Origin: Platycnemis pennipes
Lineage: Eukaryota; Arthropoda; Insecta; Odonata; Platycnemididae
DNA length: 64,000 bases
Direction of reading: 5' to 3'
Assembly (NCBI GenBank): GCA_933228895.1
Contig: OW121854.1
Location: 12,837,131-12,901,130, forward strand
The position numbers were made by a program, and so were the translations under genes. Position 1 is the first letter of the stretch. The number at the start of each line of letters is the position of its first letter. The notes beneath the pieces are model-generated. The model did no database searches, was not told the DNA's origin, and saw only the letters and a list, made by a program, of their open reading frames with translations. Positions 9,860-21,510 of the stretch are shown here, in pieces.

Positions 9860-11339
9860 CGTATGTATCACTACTTGTCCTCGGTTCTGAGATTTTCGGT
9901 TTCGGTTCTCAAAGACTCCAACTGTATGAAAACGGAATGTTTTTAGTGAACACACACAACTACAAGGACAGAATAAATCGGAAAAATGAGATTGTTGTAG
10001 GCTTCTTATTCACATTAATAATGAAACTACAATTTAAAAATCCTAATATATCCTCAGAAAAACGTCGTATAAATGCCAAAATATGTCGTAAGTAAATGTA
10101 TTAACCTAAATTCCATAAATTTGATTTGTATCTGATCGGAAGTTAAAGTAGGAATTTCACTTATTAAAATAAATAAGAGAAGTTTCTGAAACAATTCACG
10201 AGTTTATGAGATAATATGTCGTTGTCAATGTACTTGCGTTTATTATTTAAATACTGCGAGGCTGGAACTGTATTGATGTGAATCCGGGTTGCTCTCTCCT
10301 TGAGTTGTGAGTTGGTATAAAATCAGCGAAGAAGTTAGTGAGGAGATTTTAGTGACTTCAAAAAGTGATATACTGTAATTTAATGTTTACCAAGGAAAGC
10401 ACAAATACTATAATCGCACCAAACTCTCAACACACGGAACGAACAGTGAGTTGAGAATGAGGTTGCGTGAAACAAATAATTGTGAACTGGAGTCATTTCT
10501 GCAGAGAAGTTAGAATGGAGGTTTTAGGCAATTCAAACAAGTTGTCTCCCATTGTAGAATTCAGTCTAAAACAGTACAAATACTGCAAAAGCACCAAATT
10601 CACAGCTGCAGAATAGGATGTAAAGGGGTTCTATCTTAGTTCGGCATCAATAACAACAATTGATTCCCTTTCAAACATTCTGGAACATCATGAGTTTTCG
10701 AGGATTTTGCGACACAAATTGCACCTAGGTGATGACATGATTTTTTGGAATTCATACGGTGGCTTCCTCTTCTGCTTGTACATTATTTGTAATAAAGCGC
10801 GGCCGATATTTAAAAAAATAAATACGGCTAGTTCCGATTTGATCATCAAACCGGAATTTCAGCAATAGAGTTGTTCCTTTCCATTTTTTTATGTGCACTA
10901 ATTGTGAGTAGATATACTGTAGGTACGACATTGAACCTACTTGGACGTAACCATGGATTAGCATTAAATTGAAGGACTTCAAAACAAAGTTTGTGTGGTT
11001 AAAATGGAAACAGCAATGAGTTACTTCAAAGAATGAGCGAAAGGTGATTACTCTCTGCTGGAAATGTAGGCTTTGCTGTGATAGGCGTATGCGAAAATGC
11101 CGAAAGTCTAACCGCTACAGCGAGTATTTGATCAAATAATAATATGATAACAATTTCTGTCTACGCTCGAACTTAAGTTAAAGGGTGGTAATTGCTGGGA
11201 AATATATATATTTTAATTCAAAATTGAACATCTCCGGTATGTATCATTTTAAGTCCACAAAATAGTATTAGAGCATAATATCTTCATAAATGCCCGCTCT
11301 CAATTCAGGTTATTGCTACTCATTTGTTTCAAAGTACCA
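9860..11339. other. AT-rich DNA with an old local duplication
   Basis: No gene is recognised. At about 10330-10440 and 10508-10620, two stretches share the order GAAGTTAG, GGAG-TTTTAG, CAAAAAGT/CAAACAAGT, CAAATACT and GCACCAAA, suggesting a diverged tandem duplication with a ~178-bp period. A run of GGTTCTCGG-like motifs near 9885-9915 resembles one at 30395-30460. Confidence 0.35.
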
Positions 11340-11342
11340 TTC

Positions 11343-11645
11343 TACATATATCTACATAATACCCTGCAAGCCACCATAAAGGTGTGTGGCAGGGGGTGAA
11401 CTCTCACCAAAGATGCACTACATATCATGCATAAAAAAAGATTAGTACTTTTATAGGTACTGTTCAAAACTACGCTATTTAAAAAAAGATAAAAATAGCA
11501 AAACATACATGCAAAAGCATGCCATTAGTTGGGTTAGCTATAAGTCCTTATACCAACATGCAGCTACCAATGTTATCCAGAGCTACACTCGTACTGGATA
11601 TATTTGCCGTTATTGATATCCCTAATAGAACGAGGAAAAAAATTG
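11343..11645 (-). mobile_element. LINE B1 3' end, 5'-truncated
   Basis: Copy of the LINE B1 3' UTR and last coding codons: the terminal stem-loop (11362-11398), the TAAAAAAGAT-type tract and the block around CAACATGCAGCTACCAATG match 8206-8500. It is more diverged than the copies at 8206 and 47449. The hexamer tail at 11343-11360 is degenerate. Confidence 0.8.
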
Positions 11646-11679
11646 TTACACTGTAGGTTGCGACACTAGCTTTCGTCCC

Positions 11680-12221
11680 GATTTTTCGTTTACCATATTT
11701 TTTATATCGCCAAATCTGATAGAGTTTGTAAAATCAAAAGACCAGTATTTTTCCGTATTTTGGTCCGTCAATTATTTCTCGAGTTCTAATTGCTGCGAAA
11801 AATTGACGTTTTTAACCTTTTCAGAAAAATGGGCGTGGTGCAACCTCCGACGTATAACGACTTCGTCCAATCACAACTGAGCACGTGAAGCTACTTCGCC
11901 TTATCGCAATAGGGGGGGGACACAGCTGACCCTGCCAATAGGAGCGATTGCTACAGCTACTGTGGGAGCAGTCCTTTCGAGAACCCCCCTCCACTCCCTT
12001 CCCTTCCTATGAGAGCATTTAAGGACGGGAGGAAAATGGCGTCAATGTTATCACAGTAGCTTTTTCGGCGGGCGTCACCTTTTGCTTATTTTAATTTTTC
12101 ATTTATGAGCGAATGGTTGTGGTTAGAAGGTTGATTTTTTTTACTAAAATTCGTTTTTCGTTTCTATCTAACGATTTCGGGTACGAAATTGCGATTTCGG
12201 TTCCGAGTAAACGCCCCCATT
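11680..12221 (+). mobile_element. MITE-A copy 1
   Basis: One of six ~540-bp copies of a non-coding element. The left end has CGTTTACCATATTTTTT (the outermost bases are eroded here) and the right end is CCGAGTAAACGCCCCCATT. Conserved inner blocks are GACTTCGTCCAATCAC, CCTCCACTCCCTTCCC and a TGACGTCA-type site, here mutated to TGGCGTCA near 12033. It is followed directly by the GC-rich, NRF1-bearing stretch. Confidence 0.8.
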
Positions 12222-12620
12222 CGTGCTCCCTTTAGTCATCAGGTACCTTCGATGGCTAATGGAACATGGCTAATTCCTAATTCGGATACAGCCTATGGCA
12301 TTTCCACGAGGCCCTCATCTGAGCGGCCAAGAGTCTGCGCATGCGCAGATCGCGCTGCTCTCTGTCTCCGTCTGAACCGAATCTCTGTTTGATTTCCTCC
12401 TTTCATCCTCCGTTCCTCGAACTCGAGCCCCCATCTCCGTTTTCCTTCGGAGTTTCGCGAAGAAGCATCCTCATCTCTCACCCACGCATAGAATTTCCCC
12501 AGTAAACATCGCCTCTCTCCCCTCCCCTGTCTCCCGAGAAAAGTCAATTTTCTCGGGGAGATATTGCATTTGCCAGCAGTCCGTTAGAGTGCGTATTTAA
12601 GGGCTTCGAGGCTGGCCTGA
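12222..12620 (+). promoter_or_regulatory. Candidate CpG-rich promoter with NRF1/EWG-type site
   Basis: The palindrome TGCGCATGCGCA at about 12335-12346 is a perfect match to the NRF1 (insect erect wing) binding consensus, which is concentrated at housekeeping promoters. It lies in GC-rich DNA with CpG steps followed by pyrimidine-rich sequence. A second short palindrome (CGAGAAAA...TTTTCTCG) lies at about 12535-12556. No downstream coding exon can be shown, so the call rests on the motif and composition. Confidence 0.35.
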
Positions 12621-13027
12621 TGATAAATCTCGAGTTCCTCTTGCTGGAGAGTGCCTGGGATAGGGAGGGGATTTCCCGCAAAAAAGAAGGGAAGAAGGAG
12701 ATAAGAATAAGGAAAAATTAGGGACCCTTTTTTTCTGAAGAAGCGAGATAAAGGTCATAACTCAATAACAGAACCCCATTTAGGGATTCCGAGAAATCTC
12801 TTGTGTGGAAGTATTGTGTAATCTTCTGGAGTTCTTTCGAAACCGCTGCGTCGCCCCTCCCAAAATAACCTCCGACCAATACCAGATTAGCTCCACCCAC
12901 GAAAAAAGAGGCATAATAGATGGCATCATCTTAGTGGAACCCTTTTTGTGAGAAATACTATCCCTTCCGCATAAACATCTCCCGTGTGTTGACCAGGAAC
13001 CCGGGGTAAAGATGATAGTCATTGTAA

Positions 13028-13788
13028 AGGCCGTTTTACACGGTCATTGATACTGCGCAGGCTGTTGCGAGAACACTTGCGCAAGAAATATTGCACCGTG
13101 TAAAGCGACGACTTGCGAGTACAGGCAGTACCACTGCGCGAACGCTTGCGAGCATATTAGAACATATTCTGATCTGATACATGCATTCGCGCAAGTTTGA
13201 AGTTCATTTCTCTCACTATATGGTGCAAATGTAGTGGGCGCGAACTACCTGGGGAATTCTAGCAATTAAATAGGTTGTTGACGATTGAGTTGGGGGTTTC
13301 GTTTGCACTCAATTCCTTAGGTAGTGAATAAAGTGCAATAATGATGAGCTGGGCGATTAATCACGTGGAAGCTTAAATTTCGTACGTAAAGGAAGAGCCT
13401 GTTACCTTGTCCCACATCCGTTCGTTCGTGGTGCAAATTTTGGGCTAAGTATACGGGACTAGGATCTCGACTATTATGTTTAGACTTTATTATTTAGATA
13501 TTTAGACTATGGCTTAGAACATATTTTAAAGTGATGGTAATTATCGCATCTTTCACGTCCAATTAATTGCTACTTAACAGATCTTGACGTTAATTATTGC
13601 GATATATTGACGGTATTACCGCTACTGAATGGTATGTTGTCACTGACATAATGCACCGACGATTGCACCACGCAAAGCTGTTAAGCAAGCGTCCACGTAA
13701 TGTTTTTACGTCACGAAATTTCGCAGACAACTGCTCAAACGGAATCAACATCAACTTGCGCAGTTTCAATGACCATGTAAAACGGCCT
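13028..13788. mobile_element. Harbinger-type MITE, 761 bp
   Basis: The terminal inverted repeats begin AGGCCGTTTTACACGGTCAT on the left and AGGCCGTTTTACATGGTCAT on the reverse of the right, and continue for about 36 bp with few mismatches. TAA flanks both ends (13025-13027 and 13789-13791), the PIF/Harbinger TSD. No transposase is visible inside. Confidence 0.75.
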
Positions 13789-13794
13789 TAAGCT

Positions 13795-14710
13795 GTCGTT
13801 TGTTTGCAAGTACGAAGACAAATATAGTGATATCATTGCTCCAAGCCCTCACAATACGCCTTTTCTTGGGTAAAGCACTTCTTCGTTACGCTAATTCCAT
13901 TGCGATGACGTCTTTTCAACACTCGAAATAGCTTTCTTCTCCCTCCCTTGTTCCATTCTCCAATTTATTCGTTTACCCTACCGCCCATTTCTTTCATCCA
14001 CAGGTGGTGACTGGAAGGTAACATGCTTCTCGTACCTACCGCGAAAGAGAACCCTAGTTCATTTAACCAATAAATTCGCAGGTAATTAGTTTGCGAGTTT
14101 TAGTTTAATCTGACTGCAGTAAAGATTATCTTGGCTCTAATGTTTTTCACAAATGAGGTCTTTAACATGCGTACATTTTCCGGTATTATATGAACCAATT
14201 CCAGGCAGACTTTTTAATTAATCCAGGGGGCATTCGGAGTTCCAGCGGGGACCAGTCTGATTTCTGTTTTCGAAAACTTTTTAAGGAAATTACACGAGAC
14301 CCTATACCGCCATAATCTGGTTCTTGGCCTGCTCTTTTTATCGATTCTTGTTGATGGTGTCCGTATTTTAAAATCTTTCCGTCTGATTGTGGAGTTGAGT
14401 TATTGCTCCTACTTAAGGTCTTTTGTTTAAGTCCCTCCTGCACCTTGCAAGGAATCTAATGTAGGACAGTGTGCCCCTTGTCCATTGGTCGATTACGATA
14501 TGTTGCCATCCTCAGGGCCGCGATTCATTTGTCCGGAGAGGAGAAAGGTCAAAGGTCGTGATTCGGTTGTCGAATTTTATCAACAACCTATTTCCATGCC
14601 AACCTCTGACTGTTGTGTAAGCACTGATGTATTCGGGACCACAATTTTGAAAATTTCTTGAAAAATAGCATATTTATAAGCACGCGGTAGCCTCAAAACG
14701 GGAGACCTTA
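13795..14710. other. Unassigned intergenic DNA
   Basis: No domain or terminal repeat recognised. AGGTCAAAGGTCG at about 14545-14557 fits a direct-repeat-1 nuclear receptor site (HNF4/USP type), but a single 13-bp match in 900 bp is weak evidence. Confidence 0.3.
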
Positions 14711-14711
14711 T

Positions 14712-15257
14712 AATGAGGTTGTTTAACATAATTGTTTATTGCCGAATCTGATAGTTTGTAAAATAAAAAGACCCGTATTTTTCCGTTTTTTGATCCGTCA
14801 ATTATTTCTCAAGAAGTATGCGGTGGAAAACTATTTTTTTTTAACCCTTTCGGAAAAGTGGGCGTGGTGCAACCTCTGACGTAAAACGACTTCTTCCAAT
14901 CACAACTGAGTCCGCGAAGATACTTCGCCTCATCGCAATGGGGGGGGGGGGGGGGGACATAGCTGACTCTGCCAATAGGAGCGATTGCGACAGCATCTGT
15001 GGGAGCAGTCCTTCCGAGAACCCCCCTCCACTCCCTTCCCTTCCTCGAAAAGCAGTCAAGGACGGGAGGAAAATGACGTCAATGTTATCACAGCAGCTTT
15101 TTCGGCGGGCGTCACCTTTTGCTTATTTTAATTTTTGATTTATGAGCGAATGGTTGTGGTTAGGCGATTATTTTTTTCACAAAATTTCTTTTTTCGTTTC
15201 CATCTAACGTTTTCGTGTACAAAATTGCGATTTCGGTTCCGAGTGTACGCCCCAATT
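14712..15257 (+). mobile_element. MITE-A copy 2, with G17 run
   Basis: Full-length copy aligned by the blocks TTTATTGCCGAATCTGATAG, CCAATCACAACTGAG, CCCCCCTCCACTCCC and a perfect CRE (TGACGTCA, 15074-15081). The G tract that is 4-8 long in other copies is expanded to about 17 at 14940-14956. The outermost bases of both ends are eroded. Confidence 0.8.
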
Positions 15258-15499
15258 ACATATTAGCGGCCGAAATGATGAAAAGGAGTGCAAACATGCT
15301 TTTTATCGAAACAAGGTGATATTTTTAAAATGGCTTCGATGGGCAGAGAAAGAAGGATGTAAGTAAAAAGGGAATTACAGGATACTAATACGCAAATTTG
15401 TCTGAAGTGGAAAAAAGATTAGATGTGTTTTTTGGGGGGTACTTTTTGCACTTTTATTGCTTTGTGATGAGAGTATGACAGAGAAATTCATTAATTCCA

Positions 15500-15642
15500 A
15501 CATGTTTTTTAACCCTTTCGGATAAGTGGTAGTGCGGTACGTCATCCACTTCGCCTAATCAGAACTGAAGCTGCGTATTTCCATCACCCAATTACGATGG
15601 TGGACTGGCAGCTGATTGTTCTAAAGGAAGTGGTTGTTATAC
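15500..15642 (+). mobile_element. MITE-A variant (A2) fragment cut by piggyBac
   Basis: AACCCTTTCGG, GTACGTCATCCACTTCG and CATCACCCAATTACGATGG match the A2 variant seen at 60770-60860. The piggyBac element begins at the next TTAA, so it probably inserted into this copy. The remainder of A2 is not evident on the far side of the piggyBac. Confidence 0.5.
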
Positions 15643-15646
15643 TTAA

Positions 15647-17843
15647 CCCTTAAGCGGGCGCGCCTCATAACGTAACACTAGCGGGCGCGTGGCGCACTGA
15701 GTGCGCCATTAGCTTCATATTCCAATTCTTGGTTTTAACTTGTGCTGTCGGTCTTCATAAGCATTTTTAATTCTGTATTTTATAATTACTTAATTCATTA
15801 CTAAATTAATATGAACTTTTATAATTAAAAATCATTTCGGCAAGTAGGTATTTCTTAACGATATCTATTCTCGATGAGAAAAATAAAATATCATGCATCA
15901 CATCACATTAATTCCATTTCTGCATGAATTACAACGTATTGATGTCTTATAATGTAATTAACACATAAACTTTACCAATATCACACCGAAAGATAGTATT
16001 TACATTTTTCCCGCGACCGCAGGTTATACAAGTCTTCCAGGTTTTTTGATTGACCACTCAATTACCTCATTATTTTCGGCTCTTGGTATATTATTATCGG
16101 GATTATTGGCGGTTGCTACATTCCTCGGTAGACTGTTCATTTTAGAACGCTCAACTAAGTGATTTTTCATAGACAGACGCTTTAAAGAACTCGACTTTCA
16201 GCTTTTGGATTTCCATCATTTGCAAAGTAGAGCGCTTACGAATTTATTCCGGCAATATTCAAGAGAGTATAATATACAACCAACGGCCGTGTTCTGCGGG
16301 AAATAGAATATGTTCCGCACATTTGGTCTACTGTATCCACCCCACCTTTAGTACTATTATAATCCATAATAGCATATGGTTTCCCTATGCTATGATCTAT
16401 TTTTCCTGTATCGTTCATTGTTGACAAGGGAATGGCTGATTTGTTTTTTTTCTGGCGTGTAAAACACCTAAGATACATTTTTCTGAAATCCATGTAAATA
16501 TAGAGGTCCCAATCGGTCGGTATTTTCTCGGAAAAAATTCAACAATCATGGATACGTCATTCACGCAATGAAAAGCATAAAATCTCATCTCTGATACCTC
16601 GTGCAGGCCCAGGAAGGGTTTTCACAATGTTTTTAGTCTTGCTTTTTGAATTTTTCTGCTGTGGTGTTCTATGCCATGTACAACATTGTCTTTTGCGATA
16701 AAGATGTCGTTTCTGCTATTGACACTCCATTCATCTTCATCCTCGTGGTCAAACCCCTGCTCAGAAACCGAATCATGTTCCGAATGAACAATATCTTCGT
16801 CTTCAGATGTAGAATCACTAATCTGATCGATGGAACTATCCTCACTCTCAACCTCGTGCAAGACTTTTAGAATGTCAACGTCTCTGGTGAATTTTGGCCT
16901 GGGAAAAGTAAAATCCCTTCTTACTTCAAACCGCAGTAGGCTAAATCAAAATAAAATTCTAGATGTGCCCCTTATATTTATAAAATATCTTCAATAAGCA
17001 TTTGTTATCATATATCACTTACATCTCGCTGGTTTAGAAAGCTGCAGGTCTGGCATAGGACCTTTGACATTATTTCTTATTCTCAGCTAAGACAACACAT
17101 TCCTCTGACCATTACAGTCTCAAAAAATGGAGCTAGTTCATCTTCAAATATTGGAACAAAGTAATTACTTCCGATTTAGACGGAAATTTACTTGTATGTC
17201 CTAATCGAGATGGAAAGAGATATTTTTTGGAAATTTATTTCAAACTTATTTGAGACAGGATTCGAAGAGAGAGTATATCGGTTCCTGGAACGAAGAGGTC
17301 CGTGCTTTTGGTTCGTTATATTGTCGCCAATATAACAAACCATAAGCTTCAATAATTATTTGCCTTTTAGATTTATTTGTATCACAGATTGACAGAAAAC
17401 CTCAAACGTGTTAGCAGAAACCCAATACGCTTGAGTCTCCCGCGCAAAAAATTGAAATAAACACAAATTTTATAATATGTTTTATAGAGTTAAAGTAATA
17501 GAAAGAATTTAAAATATATTGTAAATGAAAAAGGAGAATATGAAACATAAGGAGGTAAAACAGTGCTTCATAAATGTAATTCTTAGCCCTCCTACTCTAA
17601 AAAAAATCGTCACACTAGCGGGCGCGCGGCGCACTTTGTGCGCCAAGGGTGGACTTCCCCCAGTATAATTCTTGCCACAAGAAAATAAACGGCTGTAAAG
17701 TTATAAAATCAGCAGTAAACGATGGACTATGAATGAATACAGGAATACGTAGCCATTAATTTACATTAATTCCAAAGGTCTTCAATTGTCGCAAGAATTA
17801 CATTCACTGGCGCACTCAGTGCGCCAGCGCGCCCGCTTAAGGG
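15647..17843 (-). mobile_element. piggyBac transposon, internally deleted
   Basis: TTAA flanks both sides (15643-15646, 17844-17847), and the inverted termini are CCCTTAAGCGGGCGCGC. Near-perfect palindromes of the type GGCGCACT-N-AGTGCGCC lie just inside each terminus, with a third internal version near 17633. Coding remnants read on the minus strand: an acidic N-terminal piece (16861-16622, DSTSEDEDIVHSEHDSVSEQ) and the end of the DDE nuclease domain (16493-16236). The latter has DYNSTKGGVDTVDQM with the third catalytic Asp in GVD, then SRRTRPL and NIAGINS. The central transposase with the first two catalytic Asp residues is missing, and no cysteine-rich C-terminal finger is apparent. It is non-autonomous. 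Confidence 0.9.
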
Positions 17844-17933
17844 TTAATGCGGGGTGTGTCGGATGACATTGAATCTAAGACTGCATCCTAATCTGTGAAA
17901 AAGCATTTAAACTTCAGTTTACCATTTAATTCG

Positions 17934-18185
17934 GGGTCATGGTGGCTTAGTGGGTAGAGTGATTAGCTGCTGACCGGAGGGTCCCGGGTTCAAATCCCGG
18001 TAAAAAGAGCCTTTCTGGCCACCGAATAATCCTCACAATTCTATTATCTATGTTGAGTACTTCGGTGGACATCGCAGGCAGCCCAGGGAACTGGCTCCCC
18101 TACCCAGAATGTGTGAATTTTACACGCCGATGGCTTAGTACGGGGTGAGCTCTACCCCCACCTATCAAAGACCAACCTTCGGGTT
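17934..18185 (+). mobile_element. SINE1, tRNA-derived SINE
   Basis: A pol III A box (GGTGGCTTAGTGGGTAGAG, about 17941-17959) and B box (GGGTTCAAATCCCGG, about 17985-17999) form a tRNA-like head. The body ends GTACGGGGTGAGCTCTACCC ... CCTTCGGGTT. A second copy in opposite orientation at 48978-49225 shares head and body and ends in an (AAAT)n tail, which fixes the unit. Confidence 0.85.
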
Positions 18186-19659
18186 GCACACAACTCTTTG
18201 ATTCTCGCCATTATATGAAGAAAATCGACTAACAAGGAGAGGTTGTGTAGTTTGAACCACGAAATGAGCTGAATTTTTTTTTATATGAAACTAAAAGCAA
18301 AATAAATAATTACATGCCTCGGCTTTTTTCACAAAAGGCCAGGGTTTGCGAGAAAATAAATAAAATAGAAATTCCACGTGGGTGTCGTACTTACATTTGC
18401 CGGCCTAGGGTAAGCCGACAATGGCGGAGTGCTTGTTCACAACGAGAGCTATAGTATAGTGGGGTGGGCCGAAAAACAACCGGTTATGGAGAATAATTTG
18501 TTGCATATACTGGAAAATTGGTAATAATAAACGATAGATACTTGTTTCTAAATTACAATCCTGAAATTTGAAGTTTATTTGTCGAAATATATGGCTTCTA
18601 CGATGCCTAAGAATAAACAGCAAAAGTAGAGTATAGGCAATGCGCACAACAACAAAAATTTGTCAGTCTCCAAGCATCACTTCAAATAGATCACTTTTGG
18701 GAGCCGTATTTGGGATAAATTAATATTATTTGGAATGAAGTTCCTTTATCAATGCCTCAGCCGTAATTTGGCTACAAATAACACTTTAAAAAAGACGAAA
18801 AAGCGGTACGTTTAGAACCTAACTTAAATTATGGCGAAGAAACACGGCCTGATATTCATTACATAGGCGATTCAAACATTTATTTTCCTCAAAGTATACT
18901 GCAACATCCAATAACTGGTTCTTTCCCCACGAGAGCTGAGGATTTTCTCCGCAAATCCAACGAATTTGAGTGTATTAAATGCTCTTGAATTAGAATGCAA
19001 AAGGAGTGGGTGTTCACTCGGAGATAAAGCGTAAAGATACAACGTAGGTATCAGACAATTTAATGTACCAGTGGAGTACCAGCGAATTCTTTTGTTACAA
19101 AAATAGCTACGATCTACTCATCAGAATATGGTATAATTTTATTAGAGCTTTGATAAATTGTAGTGGTTCACTGTAGGAAATGGTAAACCGAAAAGTCCCA
19201 TAATCAATGAATTATCTCTGTATACGTGCTCCAGCCGGCATTTTCTTTGAAAAGCGGGAGTTAACTACTGTCTAAGCGATTGTAGGTACAGCAAATTCGA
19301 CGTGAGTCAGGTATGATAAAGTTGGCCAGTGCTAGTAGAGCTAAGGATAGTATGAATGAGACGGGGGACGGAGGTTTTCCTTATCTGGCCCCAGCGATGA
19401 ATTGCTCGTGAATACTTCGGTGATAAAATGGCATATAATACTCGGACAGGTCATATCCCATTGTAAACCCTTGTAACTGGTGTTTAAACTCCCCCATATT
19501 ATGCTGTTACTATTGTTACTCATTAACTCACCATATTCGTTGCAATGTTTATTTTCCTTGGGGATTCCCATCCATTGTCTTACAAGATGCGTATTTCACT
19601 TCATAAGCTTGACCTGGTCAATCAGTTGGAATCCATAGCTTTGATTGAATAACTACATT

Positions 19660-21510
19660 TAGCAGCGTACTGTGGATTTAACTAAAAGAAGAATAACGCA
19701 ATGGCGAAAATACAGGAAAAGCTTACAAGGTGTCGATTGGTGTGCCTGATACTTGGTGCACCCGAAAAGTTCGCGAGTAGTGTTTGGCCTACTTATGAGG
19801 ATATGATGAAAATGTTTTTGTACTCTCGGTACATTCAAGGAGAAAGTGGAAACACCGATACATCTGTGCATTAAATCGCGGAGACGGTGGCTTATGCCAT
19901 TGAAGCCACCTGGAATAGATCTTCTATACCAGTTGTCGGACATTGGCAAATTGTGAGACGAATTATTCAATACCATGAAAAATACCGCAATATTCTTCAG
20001 TTTGTCAACAAGAAGACTTTCATTGATTTGAAGCAGGACTTTCTTCGTCACGCGTGACAGTTTTTTGATGTTGCGGCATGTAAATGCTCTAGTGGAACTG
20101 ATTGTGTTTGTGATAATACCACCAAAGTGCCATTTTTAGAGCGTGAATTCCTTCAGGTCCAGAGAAGTGATAGAAAACTCATTATCGGTGCCATTAATGT
20201 CCAGAAAACTAACCAGAAAAAGATAATCAGAATGAGACACGCTACCTGAGCAAGAAGTTTCTGAGATTTGGAAAGTCTCAAGCAGGCACGTAGCCAGAAA
20301 TTTGCTTCGGAGGGTGGGGGAGGGCTAAGTCTTGCGAAACGTGAAACAAATCAGCCTTGCACATTCGGTGCCGACATATTACAAATCTCTAGCCTTGATT
20401 TTCAGTGCTTGGTATTTACTTTTACAGTGCCCATACTTATCTCTTCTCACTGGTAAAGTTCACTGCTGAAATCCGAACAACAAAATTATTGGGAAACATT
20501 TTGTGAGGCGCAAGCCCCAGAAGCCCCCTTCCCCCTGGCTACGTACCTGGTCTCAAGTGAAGAAACGTCTGCAGATGAAGAATTACGCGACGCAGGTGGT
20601 GCTAATGATTTTTTGGAAAAAAAGGTGGGTGTAAATTATTTAAATTCGTCTAGATTTGCGTCTGCCTATGAAAGATTCTGTACATCGAAATGTGCTGCTG
20701 CAGCACTCGCATCCGCGCTTCTAGTTGATATCGGGATGGTTTCTCAAGGAGACTAAGTGCTTTTTCAAGTGGAGAAACCCTGTAAAGTCTTTCAGCGAGA
20801 AGTCCGGGGAAAATGGTTCATTCCAGGTGGACCACTGCAGCAAATTGCATTCATCGATTATATGTTTCAACCGAAACTCCTTTAAAAAATGTACTGTAAA
20901 CATTGGCTACTTTTGTGATGAAAGAATACGCTCCTATGTGGTTCGCGATAAATTTGAGACCACAATGCACGGAAGGTACGAAGCATATCATGAACATGAT
21001 ACATTTCATGAAATATATTGATCGAGACCACAAATTACGCCTTTGCTCAATCATTCAGAGAAACGCTTTTTTGCTCATCCAGAGAATATTCTGCCTGCAA
21101 TGCTAGCCGATGAGAAAAAACCGATGCATTTAATGGCCCTGTAAATAATATTAAAATCAAGAAAAAATAAGAAGAAGTAATTTATGAAATTCGAACTTCC
21201 AAGTATGAATTTTGATGCAAAAGATTACGTCGACTTAGTTGACTGGGAAACGATTGAGGTAACTCAACCACCTTTAATAGCTGATATCACAAGCAAAGAT
21301 TTGGGAGATATTCTGAAGGAAGGGGCTTTGCTTTAAGTACCCCAATTTCCATGCCACACATATGCAGTTGAAAGGATGGTACAAATGGTTACGGTGGCGT
21401 CAAAATCCGTGTGCAGTCCAGTTGGCAGGCATGGATGACAATCATCATGCATCAAAAACCGAAAACTTAAACGAAAATCCGAAAAAAGCACAGTATAAGG
21501 TAAAATGAGA
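19660..21510 (+). pseudogene. Decayed coding region of the 3.8-kb transposon
   Basis: Conceptual plus-strand translation gives protein-like blocks separated by stops and shifts. They are ETVAYAIEATWNRSSIPV and IIQYHEKYRNIL, a cysteine-rich FDVAACKCSSGTDCVCDN (about 20068-20121), VPFLEREFLQVQRSDRK, then after the nested MITE ASAYERFCTSKCAAAALA, and finally DYVDLVDWETIEVTQPP and PCHTYAVERMVQMVTVASK (about 21350-21410). From memory this block order resembles an uncharacterised protein family recurring as repeats in insect and cnidarian genomes. I cannot name its domain or transposase type. No complete frame survives. Confidence 0.55.
20283..20549. mobile_element. hAT-type MITE (267 bp) nested in the 3.8-kb transposon
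   Basis: Termini CAGGCACGTAGCCAG and, reversed, CAGGTACGTAGCCAG differ at one of 15 positions. GTCTCAAG is duplicated exactly on both sides (20275-20282, 20550-20557), and an 8-bp TSD is the hallmark of hAT elements. Removing it and one TSD copy rejoins the surrounding coding remnant in frame. It is non-coding. Confidence 0.9.

Noticed and set aside
14545..14557. Nuclear receptor DR1 site AGGTCAAAGGTCG
   Set aside because: A single motif without other promoter or enhancer evidence; noted only in the regional entry.
17934..18010. Possible tRNA gene (A and B boxes)
   Set aside because: The head continues into a body shared with 48978-49225 and does not close an acceptor stem; it is the 5' end of SINE1.
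19659..20051. 130-residue minus-strand frame
   Set aside because: The plus strand in this region carries the protein-like blocks of the 3.8-kb transposon; the minus frame is its shadow.
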